A stretch of 64,000 nucleotides of DNA from JAWVFM01 sp963841455. GTDB taxonomy: Bacteria > Actinomycetota > Thermoleophilia > Solirubrobacterales > 70-9. The notes below the pieces were generated by a model. The model saw nothing but the letters and a program-made list of their open reading frames with translations, ran no database searches and had not been told where the DNA came from. Made by a program: the position numbers and the translations under genes. The DNA is taken from positions 124,001 to 188,000 of the forward strand of contig CAWJCU010000017.1 of the NCBI GenBank assembly GCA_963841455.1, written 5' to 3'. Positions 43,871 to 52,511 of this stretch are shown one piece after another; the first letter of the stretch is position 1, and each line of letters starts with the position of its first letter.

Positions 43871-45957
43871 CGAGACTGCGTCGCGCCGTCGACGAGCTGG
43901 GCGATCCGCTCGGCCTGCCGCCTCAGCGAGCAGTGCTCGAGGGCGTGAGCTCGGCCGGCCGTGCCCATGCGCTCCCGCTCGGCCGCCGGCAGGGCGACGA
44001 CCTCGGCGATCCCGTCGGCCAGCGCGGCCGTGTCGCGCTGCGGCACCATCCTCCCCCACTCCGGCCGCACGAGCTCGGGTAGCCCCGCCGCGTCGCTCGT
44101 CACCACCGGGACCTCCATCGCCATCGCCTCCTTGACCACCATCGGCATCGCGTCGCGGTCACCGTCGGCGGCGATCACCGATGGGTAGGCGAGCAGGTCC
44201 GCTCGCTCGAGGAGCTCGCGCACCTCCTCCGCCCCCCAGGCCTCGACGAGCTCGGCGGACTCTTCGAGGCCCTGCCTTGCGATCCCCTCCTCGAGCTCGC
44301 CCCTGAGCGGCCCATCGCCAGCGATCACCAGGCGCTCGAGCCCGCCCTGTCTGCGAAGCTCGGCGGCGGCCTCGACCAGGTACGGGAAGCCCTTCTTCTC
44401 GACGAGGCGACCGATCCCGACGACCGTCGCGTGGCCCGGATAGGCCGAGCGGCGCCGGAACCGCTCTCCGTCGACGCCCATGACGACTACGTGGACCTTG
44501 CCGCGCTCGTGGGCCGCCACGAGCGACCGCAGGTGCTCGGCCGTGTACTCGCATGGGCCGGCCACGAACGCCGCGCGCTCCAGCTTCTCGGCGAGGTTCC
44601 GCGGCTCCTGGAAGACCTCGTATCCGTGGGCTGTGACGCTGTAGGACGAGCCGAGCAGCAGGTGGACGCGCATCGCCGTGAGCGCCGCGCCCGCCGCGAA
44701 GTTGACGTGGACGTGCGGGACGCCGTCGCGGGCGAGCCGACGCGCCGCAGAGGCGATTGCCCGCAGGGGCATGACCGCCTCCTCGGCTCGCCAGCGGCGA
44801 CGGGCCGCAATGTCTCTGACCGAGCGGATCGGATGGCGCGCGAGGAGCCACGCGAGGTCGCGGATCGCCTGCCCCGGCAGGTAGTCCTCGATGTAGTCGA
44901 TCTGCAGCTCTCGCGCCACCGTGCGCTCGACCCGCGCCGGGCGGGCCGCCGCCTCGACCCGAACCGGCCGGCCGAGGTCGCGCAGGGCGAGCGCCTCGTT
45001 GTAGACGAAGGTTTCCGAGCGGGCCGGGAACGCATCGGTGCTGAGGACGGTCGCGCCGTCGCCCGCAGCGCCCGTGCGGTCGCCCGGTTCGGCGCGACTG
45101 TCGCCCGCGACATACCCCCATGCCCCAGCGGCGACATACGCTCCGTCGATCAGCTTGAAGAGGCCCCGCGTCGGCTGCCCCGCCAGCGGCCAGCCGACGC
45201 CGCCCGCCAGCGAGCGAGCCAGGTCCCGCGCGAGGCGCGGCCTCGGCATCGAGCCGGGATACCGGCGGTTGACCCATCGCCGCCCCGCGCCGTAGCGCGC
45301 TCCCTTCCGCAGCATCTCGCCGAGCGAGTCCGGATGGCCGTGCTCAACCTCCGCGCTCGGACGATGCTCGAGACTCCAGCCCGCCTCCTGCGCGCGCCAG
45401 CAGAACTCGACGTCGGCGCCCGAGCGGACCCCCTCCTGGAACCCGCCGAGGGTCTCCCACGTGCGGCGACGGACGAGGAGGTTGGCGGTGATTCCTGCCG
45501 GATACGGCTCGGCCTCGAGGTGGAAGATCTCGTCGAGGTGGCCGCGGGAGGCGGCGTAGCGCTCCGCGAGCGACGGGCCGGCTGCGGCGCGGACGGCGCC
45601 CGCGACGACCCCGCAGCGCACGCCCGGCTCGGGCTCGAAGTAGGCGTCGAGGATCCCCGTCGCGGGCGCGCAGTCGGCGTCCATGAACAGGATCCATGGC
45701 GCGCGGGTTCGCTCCGCCCCCGCGTTGCGGGCGTAGTAGGACGAGCGCTCGCCGGTCGCGACCGCGACCTCGACGCGACCGTGAGCCAGCCCCTCCAACG
45801 CAAGTGAGCCCCCGTTGTCCACCACCAGGGCCTCATCGTCGGGCCGGAGCCGGAGCCGGACGAGGGCGGCGAGCAGCCGGCTCGCCTCGGCCTCGGTGCC
45901 GCGAAAGGGGACGACGACTGAGATCGGAGGCCGGGGCACGAGGCGGGACCTGATCAT
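43864..45957 (-). CDS. GT2-GT4 fusion glycosyltransferase
   Basis: A single intact 697-residue reading frame. Residues about 10-290 form a GT2 domain (ISVVVPFRGTEAEASRLLAAL, VVDNGG, LFMDADCAPATG with DXD, GGFQEGVRSGADVEFCWRAQEAGW). A short linker rich in Gly/Asp follows. From about 310 to 690 is a GT4 domain (LSTDAFPARSETFVYNEALAL, VVGIGRLVEKKGFPYLVEAA, DAMPMVVKEAMAMEVPVVTSD with the EX7E region). There is no frameshift in the linker. It could add two successive sugars. The ATG at 45957 sits 15 bp from the divergent GT4 start. Confidence 0.87.
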   Translation of the reverse strand: MIRSRLVPRPPISVVVPFRGTEAEASRLLAALVRLRLRPDDEALVVDNGGSLALEGLAHGRVEVAVATGERSSYYARNAGAERTRAPWILFMDADCAPATGILDAYFEPEPGVRCGVVAGAVRAAAGPSLAERYAASRGHLDEIFHLEAEPYPAGITANLLVRRRTWETLGGFQEGVRSGADVEFCWRAQEAGWSLEHRPSAEVEHGHPDSLGEMLRKGARYGAGRRWVNRRYPGSMPRPRLARDLARSLAGGVGWPLAGQPTRGLFKLIDGAYVAAGAWGYVAGDSRAEPGDRTGAAGDGATVLSTDAFPARSETFVYNEALALRDLGRPVRVEAAARPARVERTVARELQIDYIEDYLPGQAIRDLAWLLARHPIRSVRDIAARRRWRAEEAVMPLRAIASAARRLARDGVPHVHVNFAAGAALTAMRVHLLLGSSYSVTAHGYEVFQEPRNLAEKLERAAFVAGPCEYTAEHLRSLVAAHERGKVHVVVMGVDGERFRRRSAYPGHATVVGIGRLVEKKGFPYLVEAAAELRRQGGLERLVIAGDGPLRGELEEGIARQGLEESAELVEAWGAEEVRELLERADLLAYPSVIAADGDRDAMPMVVKEAMAMEVPVVTSDAAGLPELVRPEWGRMVPQRDTAALADGIAEVVALPAAERERMGTAGRAHALEHCSLRRQAERIAQLVDGATQSRQ

Positions 45958-45972
45958 AGGTAGCCTCCGCCC

Positions 45973-47181
45973 ATGGCCAGCGGCGCGGACCGGGACATCC
46001 GCGTCCTCTCGGTCATCCACAGCCCCACCTTCGCGGGCGCCCACAATCAGCTGCTGCGCCTCCACGGACCGCTGCTGGAGCTGGGTATCGAGGCCGTGGC
46101 GGCCCTCCCCGATGAGGCCGTCGAGGCGGCGGACCGCCTGCGGGCGGCCGGCGTCGAGGTGCATGCGATCCCGCTCACGCGCCTGCGCGCAACCCCGAAC
46201 CCCGTCAACCAGGCCCGCTTCCTCTTCGCGAGCCGCGGCGACGTCGCCCGCCTCGCCCAGCTCGTCGCGACCACGGCGGCGGACGTCGTGCAGGTGCACG
46301 GCGTCCAGAATCCGCAGGGCGCCATCGCCGCACGACGCCAGGGCTCCGCTGTCGTTTGGCAGCTCCTCGACACCCGTGCGCCGATGGCGCTTCGCCGCGT
46401 CTGCATGCCGCTGGTGACGCGGTGGGCGGACTCCGTTGTGTCCTGGGGGGAGGCTGTGGCCGCAGGTCACCCGGGGGGGCGGCGCCTCGGGGATCGGCTC
46501 GTCTTCGTCTATCCGCCTGTCGACGTCGACGCCTTCGCGCCCAACGACGAGTCCCGCCGCGAGGCCAGGCAGCTCCTCGGCGTCGCCGACGATCACGTGC
46601 TGGTCGGGACGGTCGGGGTGCGCTACCCGCCGAAGGGCCACATCGACTTCGTTCGCGCGGCGGCGAGGGTCGCGACCGAGCGGCCCGACGCCACGTTTCG
46701 GATCATCGGCGCGCCGAGCCCTGCGCATCCCGGGCTCGACGCCCGGCTCGTCGCTGAGGCGTCCTCACTGGGCCTGCGGGTGGGCGAGGACATCGCGCTC
46801 GTCGATCCGGGCGCCGAGGTCGCGACGCTCATCCAGGCGATCGACGTGTTCGTCATGACCTCGCCGGCGCGCTCGGAGGGCATGCCCACCGCGATCCTGG
46901 AGGCGATGGTCGCCGGGAAGCCGGTGGTCGCGACGGATGCCGGCTCCACCTCGGAGCTGGTCGACGCGGGCGGCACCGCGATCCTCACCACGCCGGCGCG
47001 GTCGGATGAGACCGCGAGGGCCGTCCTTCGTCTGCTCAACGACCCGGTGCTGCGCGACGAGCTCGGCGCCGCCGGCCGGCGCCGGGCGCTCGAGAGGTTC
47101 GGCCTGCAGGGGCTGGCCGGCCGTCATCGCGAGGCGATCGACCTCGCGCTCGCGCATCGCGATCAGCGCCGGCGCAGGTAG
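45973..47181 (+). CDS. GT4-family glycosyltransferase
   Basis: A 402-residue GT-B enzyme with VLSVIHSPTFAGAHNQLLRLHGPLLELG (acceptor side), VLVGTVGVRYPPKGHIDFVRAAARV, and SPARSEGMPTAILEAMVAGKPVVATDAGS (EX7E region). It diverges from the fusion gene 15 bp away and overlaps the convergent methyltransferase by 19 bp. Cytosolic; donor unknown. Confidence 0.88.
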   Translation: MASGADRDIRVLSVIHSPTFAGAHNQLLRLHGPLLELGIEAVAALPDEAVEAADRLRAAGVEVHAIPLTRLRATPNPVNQARFLFASRGDVARLAQLVATTAADVVQVHGVQNPQGAIAARRQGSAVVWQLLDTRAPMALRRVCMPLVTRWADSVVSWGEAVAAGHPGGRRLGDRLVFVYPPVDVDAFAPNDESRREARQLLGVADDHVLVGTVGVRYPPKGHIDFVRAAARVATERPDATFRIIGAPSPAHPGLDARLVAEASSLGLRVGEDIALVDPGAEVATLIQAIDVFVMTSPARSEGMPTAILEAMVAGKPVVATDAGSTSELVDAGGTAILTTPARSDETARAVLRLLNDPVLRDELGAAGRRRALERFGLQGLAGRHREAIDLALAHRDQRRRR

Positions 47182-47903
47182 GCCGTGATGCCCTGACGCG
47201 TGCCGGCCGGAAGCGCCTCGGTGATCCGGTCGTAGGCGCGACGGGCGCTGCCGGAATGGTGGAAGTGGTTCGAGACCGTCAGGCGAGCCACCTCGAGCCC
47301 GGTGGCCTCCGCCAGCTCGACCAGCTCGTCGGCGGTGAACTCGCGGAAGTGCGCGGCGCTGTGGGTGCCCGCGCGCACGTCGCCCGCGTCCCCGAGCGGA
47401 CTGCGGCCGACGAGCGCCCGCACGCGCTTGTGGAGCGCCAGGGCGTTGGGGGTCTGCAGCAGCGCCCAGCCTCCCGGCGCAACCCACGAGGCGATCGCCT
47501 CGAAGACGGTCCGAGGGGGCGTCGCAAGATGCTCGATCACCTCGGCGACCACGACGACATCGTGCGGAGGGACCTCCCGGGCCGGGCCGACGTCGTCGAG
47601 GTGGTTGAGGTCGAGCGGAAAGTGGCGCTCGCCGTCGCGCGGCGGTGCGAGCTCGTTCTCGAACCCCAGCGTGTCCACCACGGCGTCGGGGAACACCCGC
47701 CGCAAGAGCACGGTCTGAAGCGCGGGGCCGACGTCGAGGAGGCGCAGCGATCCGTCGCGCGCGGGTAGGTCCGCCACGCACTCGCGCGCCCCGGCGAGAA
47801 GGGTCTCGTACCGGTGCGAATGCACGGCCAGGTATGCAGCCTGGTTCGCCGTCAGCCCGAGGTCACCAAGGCCCGCTACCAGCGCGGCGTCGTCGCGACT
47901 CAT
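47163..47903 (-). CDS. SAM-dependent methyltransferase
   Basis: A 246-residue class I methyltransferase. LRLLDVGPALQTVLLRRVF is a variant motif I, and HDVVVVAEVIEHLATPPRTVFEAIASWVAPGGWALLQTPNALALHKR follows, matching Methyltransf_23-type sugar methyltransferases. The ATG overlaps the upstream GT4 stop (ATGA). It likely methylates a residue added by the neighbouring enzyme. Confidence 0.82.
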   Translation of the reverse strand: MSRDDAALVAGLGDLGLTANQAAYLAVHSHRYETLLAGARECVADLPARDGSLRLLDVGPALQTVLLRRVFPDAVVDTLGFENELAPPRDGERHFPLDLNHLDDVGPAREVPPHDVVVVAEVIEHLATPPRTVFEAIASWVAPGGWALLQTPNALALHKRVRALVGRSPLGDAGDVRAGTHSAAHFREFTADELVELAEATGLEVARLTVSNHFHHSGSARRAYDRITEALPAGTRQGITAYLRRR

Positions 47904-49024
47904 CCCGTTTCGTCCCCCTCGTGCGCCTGTGCGCGGGCAACCGCGCCCCGCAGCGCGTCGGCGAAGACGGCGACGTCGAAGCGCTCGGCGTTCGCGCGCG
48001 CGGGCTCCGGCGAGAAGCCGCGAAAGTCGGCTGACCCCATCGCCTCGGCGAACGCGCCGGCGTCGGACCCGTCGACCAGCACCCCCGTCACCCCGTCGCT
48101 GACGCACTCGATTGCGCCCTCGGCCCGCTGAGCCAGCACGGGACGACCGCAGGCCTGCGCCTCCACGGCCGCGATCCCGAACTCCTCGACGTTGGGCACG
48201 ACGAGGGCCAGCGCCCGCGGGTAGATGCGCGCGAGCTCGGCGTCGGACACACGGCCGAGGAACTCGGCGCAATCGTCGTACGCGCTTCGCAGCCGCCGCA
48301 GCTCCGGCCCGCCGCCCACCACCTTGATCCGCCTGCCGGAAAGCCGCGCGGCCTCCAGCGCCACGTCGGCACGCTTGTGAGCGACGAGCTCCCCCACGAA
48401 CAGGAAATGGTCGCCGACCTCCTCAGGCTCCGCGGGCTCGAATCGCCCGACCTCGACCGGAGGGTGGATCACCTCGGCCTCGCGGCCGTAGGTCTCCTGG
48501 ATGCGCCGCTGCGTTATCAGCGAGTTCGCCACGTACCGGGTGACCCGCCGTGACGCTTCGAGGTCCCAGCGCCGGGCGGACGCAAGTATCCGGCGCCCAA
48601 TCCGTCTCGCTGGACGCGGAAGCGAGGCCACCGAGCTTCGGCTCTCGTGCCAGGCGTAGCGAAACGGGCTGTGGCAGTAACAGACGTGGACGGCGCCGGG
48701 GCCCGGGCGGACGCCGTGGGCGAAGGCGAAGCTCGACGACACGACCAGGGGATGATCGCCGACCGGCAGGCTCTCGATCGCGCGCGGCCAGAGCGGCAGC
48801 AGTGCCCGGTAGGTATGCCGGTTGACGCCGAGGCGCTGAGCCCACGACGTGCGAATCTCCCGGCCCGCGAAACGGCCCTCGGTCGCGCTCTCCGAATAGG
48901 CGCCCGTGTAGATCGGCGCGTCGGGCCAGATGCCGGCCATCGCGCTGAAGGTCCTCTCGGCCCCGCGCAGGAAGAGCAGGTAGTCGTGCACCAGCGCGAC
49001 GGGCTCCGCGTCGACGCCGCTCAT
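47900..49024 (-). CDS. GT4-family glycosyltransferase (WbaZ-like)
   Basis: A 374-residue GT-B enzyme like mannosyltransferases of O-antigen clusters: VALVHDYLLFLRGAERTFSAMAGIWPDAPIYT at the start, VCYCHSPFRYAWHE in the acceptor domain, FLFVGELVAHKRADVALEAARL, and VPNVEEFGIAAVEAQACGRPVLA with the EX7E motif. The ATG overlaps the next upstream GT4 stop. Cytoplasmic, membrane-associated. Confidence 0.89.
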   Translation of the reverse strand: MSGVDAEPVALVHDYLLFLRGAERTFSAMAGIWPDAPIYTGAYSESATEGRFAGREIRTSWAQRLGVNRHTYRALLPLWPRAIESLPVGDHPLVVSSSFAFAHGVRPGPGAVHVCYCHSPFRYAWHESRSSVASLPRPARRIGRRILASARRWDLEASRRVTRYVANSLITQRRIQETYGREAEVIHPPVEVGRFEPAEPEEVGDHFLFVGELVAHKRADVALEAARLSGRRIKVVGGGPELRRLRSAYDDCAEFLGRVSDAELARIYPRALALVVPNVEEFGIAAVEAQACGRPVLAQRAEGAIECVSDGVTGVLVDGSDAGAFAEAMGSADFRGFSPEPARANAERFDVAVFADALRGAVARAQAHEGDETG

Positions 49025-50145
49025 CGCTCCAGCACTCGCTCGTAGACCGCCTCGAGGCCCTGGGCCTGGCGCTCGATCGAGAACTCCGCCGCCCGGCGGT
49101 GTGCCGCTGCGCCCATCTCGGCGCGGCGGGCCGCGGGCATTTCCGCGATTGCCGCGATCGCGTCGGCAAGGGCTGCGCCACTCTCCGGCTCAACCAGGAA
49201 GCCCGCCTCCGGGGTGATCTGCTCGGCGATGCCGTCGACGCGGGCCCCGATGACCGGCCGCGCATGCGCCATCGCCTCGAGCATCGAGATCGGGAACGGA
49301 TCGTGACGCGAGGCGAGGGCGAAGGCGTCCCAGCCGGCGAGCTCGCCGGCGACATCCGCTCGTGACGCATGCCACACCCCCAGCCGCGCCGCGCGCTCGA
49401 GCACCGCGCGCGCCCAGTCGGCGTCGAGGACGTCGGTGGGGGCGCCCACCAAGCGGAACTCCACCGGAAGGCTGCGGCGGGCGCATTCCTCGGCCGCGTC
49501 GAGGAAGACGTCGATGCCCTTCCGCCGCGCAATCACGCCCACCGTCCCGACGACGAGCCGTTCGCCGGAGGGGGGCGGCGGTGGGTCGGCCGGAACCTCG
49601 CAGCCCTCGTAGACGACCGTCGGCGCATTGGAGCCGACCGTCCACGATCCGCCGCAAAACTTCGCGATACGGCCACGACCTCGTTGGTCGCTCGGTGAAC
49701 GAGCCGGGCCGCGATCGCGCCCTTCCGCCCGCGCCGCACCATCTCGTGGAGGTGCAGCACAACCCGGCGCCCCGCGGACCTCGCGATCGCGGCATCCGAG
49801 GATCGAGACCAGGGAATTTGCGTGTACGAGGGCGGCTCTGGAACGCTTCACGTGCGCGCGAAACGAAGCCAGGTATACCGGCGTCGCAAACACGCGCCGC
49901 GCCGGCCCGGGCGGCAGCCGCAGCATCGCGAGGCTGTAGGAAATCGGCCGTCGCGCGCCGGCGACGTCGCGGCCCTGAGCGGCCAGGTGGTCGAAGACCT
50001 CGCTCGGCCTCGGGGCCCAGAACGCGAACTCCCAGCCCCGGGCCTCGAGCAGCGGCACGCATCGCAGCACCGAGAGCGTCGCCCCGCCGAGGACGTCCTC
50101 GTGCAGCACGAGAAGGATGCGGCGCGGCGACGAGGGTCCGCTCAC
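49021..50145 (-). CDS. GT4-family glycosyltransferase with two compensating frameshifts
   Basis: About 374 residues from a GTG at 50145. RILLVLHEDVLGGATLSVLRCVPLLEARGWEFAFW begins the acceptor domain. Between about 49800 and 49660 the protein is in another frame (LHLHEMVRRGRKGAIAARLVHRATNEVVAVSRSFA), then returns for LVVGTVGVIARRKGIDVFLDAA and SRHDPFPISMLEAMAHARPVIGA. The two shifts cancel, so the long frame stays open, but the 45-residue middle would be wrong without correction. GTG overlaps the ligase stop as GTGA. Confidence 0.75.
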   Translation of the reverse strand: MSGPSSPRRILLVLHEDVLGGATLSVLRCVPLLEARGWEFAFWAPRPSEVFDHLAAQGRDVAGARRPISYSLAMLRLPPGPARRVFATPVYLASFRAHVKRSRAALVHANSLVSILGCRDREVRGAPGCAAPPRDGAARAEGRDRGPARSPSDQRGRGRIAKFCGGSWTVGSNAPTVVYEGCEVPADPPPPPSGERLVVGTVGVIARRKGIDVFLDAAEECARRSLPVEFRLVGAPTDVLDADWARAVLERAARLGVWHASRADVAGELAGWDAFALASRHDPFPISMLEAMAHARPVIGARVDGIAEQITPEAGFLVEPESGAALADAIAAIAEMPAARRAEMGAAAHRRAAEFSIERQAQGLEAVYERVLER

Positions 50146-52055
50146 GGTGCCAGCCCCTGAAAGCGCCCCTGGCGGAACGCGCGCCGGACGGTGGCCGCCG
50201 TGATCGCCCTCGGGCTGCGCGAGGAGAGGCGCGCCGACGCCCTGATCCTCCCCACCGCCGCGCGCTCGAGCCCGAGGCGGTGGTCTACGACGCCCAAGAG
50301 CAGCTGGTTGATCGGGTCCCTCGGCTCGAGGTCGACCGCCCGCCGGGCGCTCGCCCGCGCCGACCGAACCTGGTTCTGCGCCTGCTGGGCGATGGCGAGC
50401 TGGGCGTGCGCGCTCGCGGACCACGGTTCGGCCGCGACAGCCGAGTCCGCGTAGGCCACCGCGTCGTCCGCATGGTGCGCGGTGACGAAGGCCGAGCTGT
50501 CGCGGGCCAGCTGCGTCGACACGATTCCCGGGACCATCAGCGCGCCGGCGAGCACGGCGACGATCGCCGCGGCCAGACGCCCGCCCGCCGGGGCGCGGTG
50601 GCGCCGTGGCTCGGCGATGGTGGCGATGGCGGCGACTACCGCGACCGTGGCGAGTGCGACGATCGCCGGGATCTTCCAGAGCCAGTCGCCGGCCACCTGG
50701 ACGCAGAAGACCGCGAACGCCGCCACGAGCGCTGCGCCGACGCCGGTCGTCCGGCGGAGCCGCCGTGTGGCGTGGAGCGACGCCGCGAAGAGCCCGAAGA
50801 CGATCGCCACGATCGCGACGAAGCCCGGAATCCCGAGCTCCGACAACTCCTGGAGGTAGAGCGAGTGCGCGTCCCGGATGATCGGCTTGCCCTCGTGCGA
50901 GTCCCACCAGAACTCGAAGGTTCCGGGGCCGATCCCGAGTAGCGGATCCGATCTCCACGCGTCCAGCGCCTGCGGCCAGATCGTCGAGCGAGCGCCGGAG
51001 AGGCTCGCAAAGCGGCTGGCGGGATTGCTGAGGCTCGGCGCCTCGCGGGTGCCGGGGGTCACCGTCGCCCTCTGCGACACGTGCTCGGGTGGCAGCAGTC
51101 GCGCACCGACCACGAGGAGGACCGCTGCGAGTGCGACAGCCATGAGCCACTCTCGCCGCCACGGTGCGAGGGCGATGCGCCGGCGGGCGAGCGCATCCGC
51201 GAAGGCGGCGCACATCACTCCGAGTGCGGCGAGGACCGCGATCACCATCCCGCCACCCGCGCCGCCCGACGCGTTCGCGATCTCCGGCTGCGTCCTCGCG
51301 AGGAGGATGGCTGCGACGCTCGCGACCGCCCCGATCACGGCGTTCGCGAGCACCTCCTTCGGCTCCCCGCTCAGGATCAACAGCACACCGAGGCCCACCG
51401 CAGCGCCGATGACCGCCCCGCGCGAGTAGGTGAGGTACATCGAGAGGCCGATTGTCGGGAGGAGGCCGATGGCGAGGCGCCGCCCGATCACGGAGCCGTG
51501 ATTCGTGCTCCAGCCCAGTGCGAGCGCGAACGCCATGACGCTCCAAGCGCCCATAGCGTTCCAGTAGCCGAGCGGATAGCCGAGGCGCCCTTCGATCGTG
51601 ATCGCCGAGCTCGCCCCCGAGAAGAGACCGGGGTCGACCCGGCTCGCGACCGACAGCGCCGCCACCACGATCGCGGCCGCGGTCACCCCACCGGCAGCGG
51701 CCCGCCAGTTGCCGCGATGGAAGCTCGCGAAGGCGAGCACGGCGATCCCCGCGTACCCCACGAGCCGGGCGAGCTCGTCGAAAGTCAGCTCGGCGCTCGA
51801 GGTCCAAAGGAGGCTCGCAGCGGTCCAGGCGACGAGCACGATGAGGCCAAGGAGCGGCCCGCGTATCGTCCGCGGCGCACGGGCGCGGGGAAGCACTCCG
51901 CACGCAACGCCGACCGCGACGAGCCACCAGACTACGAGGCTCGTCACCTCGTGGGCGACGATGTCGTAGCCGCCGCCCTGAATCGCCAGCGCGAACGGCG
52001 CGCCCGCGCCGACGGCGAACGCGAGCGCCCTGTCTCCAACCCTCGCCTGAGCCAT
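50142..52055 (-). CDS. O-antigen ligase / Wzy-like polymerase with C-terminal TPR-like region
   Basis: A 637-residue protein with about 11 transmembrane helices. The O-antigen ligase (Wzy_C/WaaL) signature lies around residues 290-370: a periplasmic loop with GTREAPSLSNPASRFASLSGARSTIWPQALDAWRSDPLLGIGPGTFEFWW, then SLYLQELSELGIPGFVAIV. The C-terminal 110 residues are helical and TPR-like (AYADSAVAAEPWSASAHAQLAIAQQAQNQ). It would polymerise or attach the repeat units outside the membrane. It heads the operon of four genes at 47163-52055. Confidence 0.86.
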   Translation of the reverse strand: MAQARVGDRALAFAVGAGAPFALAIQGGGYDIVAHEVTSLVVWWLVAVGVACGVLPRARAPRTIRGPLLGLIVLVAWTAASLLWTSSAELTFDELARLVGYAGIAVLAFASFHRGNWRAAAGGVTAAAIVVAALSVASRVDPGLFSGASSAITIEGRLGYPLGYWNAMGAWSVMAFALALGWSTNHGSVIGRRLAIGLLPTIGLSMYLTYSRGAVIGAAVGLGVLLILSGEPKEVLANAVIGAVASVAAILLARTQPEIANASGGAGGGMVIAVLAALGVMCAAFADALARRRIALAPWRREWLMAVALAAVLLVVGARLLPPEHVSQRATVTPGTREAPSLSNPASRFASLSGARSTIWPQALDAWRSDPLLGIGPGTFEFWWDSHEGKPIIRDAHSLYLQELSELGIPGFVAIVAIVFGLFAASLHATRRLRRTTGVGAALVAAFAVFCVQVAGDWLWKIPAIVALATVAVVAAIATIAEPRRHRAPAGGRLAAAIVAVLAGALMVPGIVSTQLARDSSAFVTAHHADDAVAYADSAVAAEPWSASAHAQLAIAQQAQNQVRSARASARRAVDLEPRDPINQLLLGVVDHRLGLERAAVGRIRASARLSSRSPRAITAATVRRAFRQGRFQGLAP

Positions 52056-52112
52056 GAGCGGGGTACTTTCGCGGACGGGTCGGGCAGGCCGCCCGCCGGT
52101 ACGATCGGCGTC

Positions 52113-52511
52113 ATGCCAGGGTGCCCGACGACGCCGCGCCACCGGTGGGGCGCCGCCCTCCTCGTGGCTCTGCTCGTGGCCTCGATCCCAGCGGCCGCGG
52201 TCGGCTCTCCCCCGGCGGCCGCCTGCCAGGAGTACGTCGTGTGCGGCCAGCCCTCCAGAGGCCCATCCGGCGACGGCGGCGGGGCTTCGAAGCCGCATCC
52301 GGGCCAGTCGGCCCGGCCCGGCCCGCGACCGAGCGTCGTCTCGCGCACGCACCTCCCGCTCACGAGTTATCCGCTCACGCCCGCGATCGCCATCCCGGCG
52401 ATCGCGCTCGTCGCCGGGCTGGCCGCCGGCCTCGTGGTCGGGGTCGCACGCCGACGCCGGCGCGGCGGCGACGGGCCCGCCGCGGTCGCTACATCCGCTC
52501 GGGCGCGCTGA
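52113..52511 (+). CDS. Small secreted protein with C-terminal membrane anchor
   Basis: A 132-residue protein of unknown function. It has a signal peptide (LLVALLVASIPAAAVG), two Cys in ACQEYVVCG, a Gly/Pro/Ser-rich middle, then LPLTS, a hydrophobic helix of about 22 residues and RRRRRGG. The order resembles a sortase sorting signal, with LPLTS in place of LPxTG. No sortase gene is in the window. It converges on argS with a 23-bp overlap. Confidence 0.6.
   Translation: MPGCPTTPRHRWGAALLVALLVASIPAAAVGSPPAAACQEYVVCGQPSRGPSGDGGGASKPHPGQSARPGPRPSVVSRTHLPLTSYPLTPAIAIPAIALVAGLAAGLVVGVARRRRRGGDGPAAVATSARAR

Noticed and set aside
43864..46728. Longer 954-residue version of the fusion glycosyltransferase
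   Set aside because: Sequence upstream of 45957 is antisense to the divergent GT4 gene and has no protein-like pattern. Only the part from 45957 is taken.
49021..51927. 968-residue frame joining the GT4 gene to its upstream neighbour
   Set aside because: The extra N-terminal part is an out-of-frame shadow of the O-antigen ligase. The GTG at 50145 is the better start.
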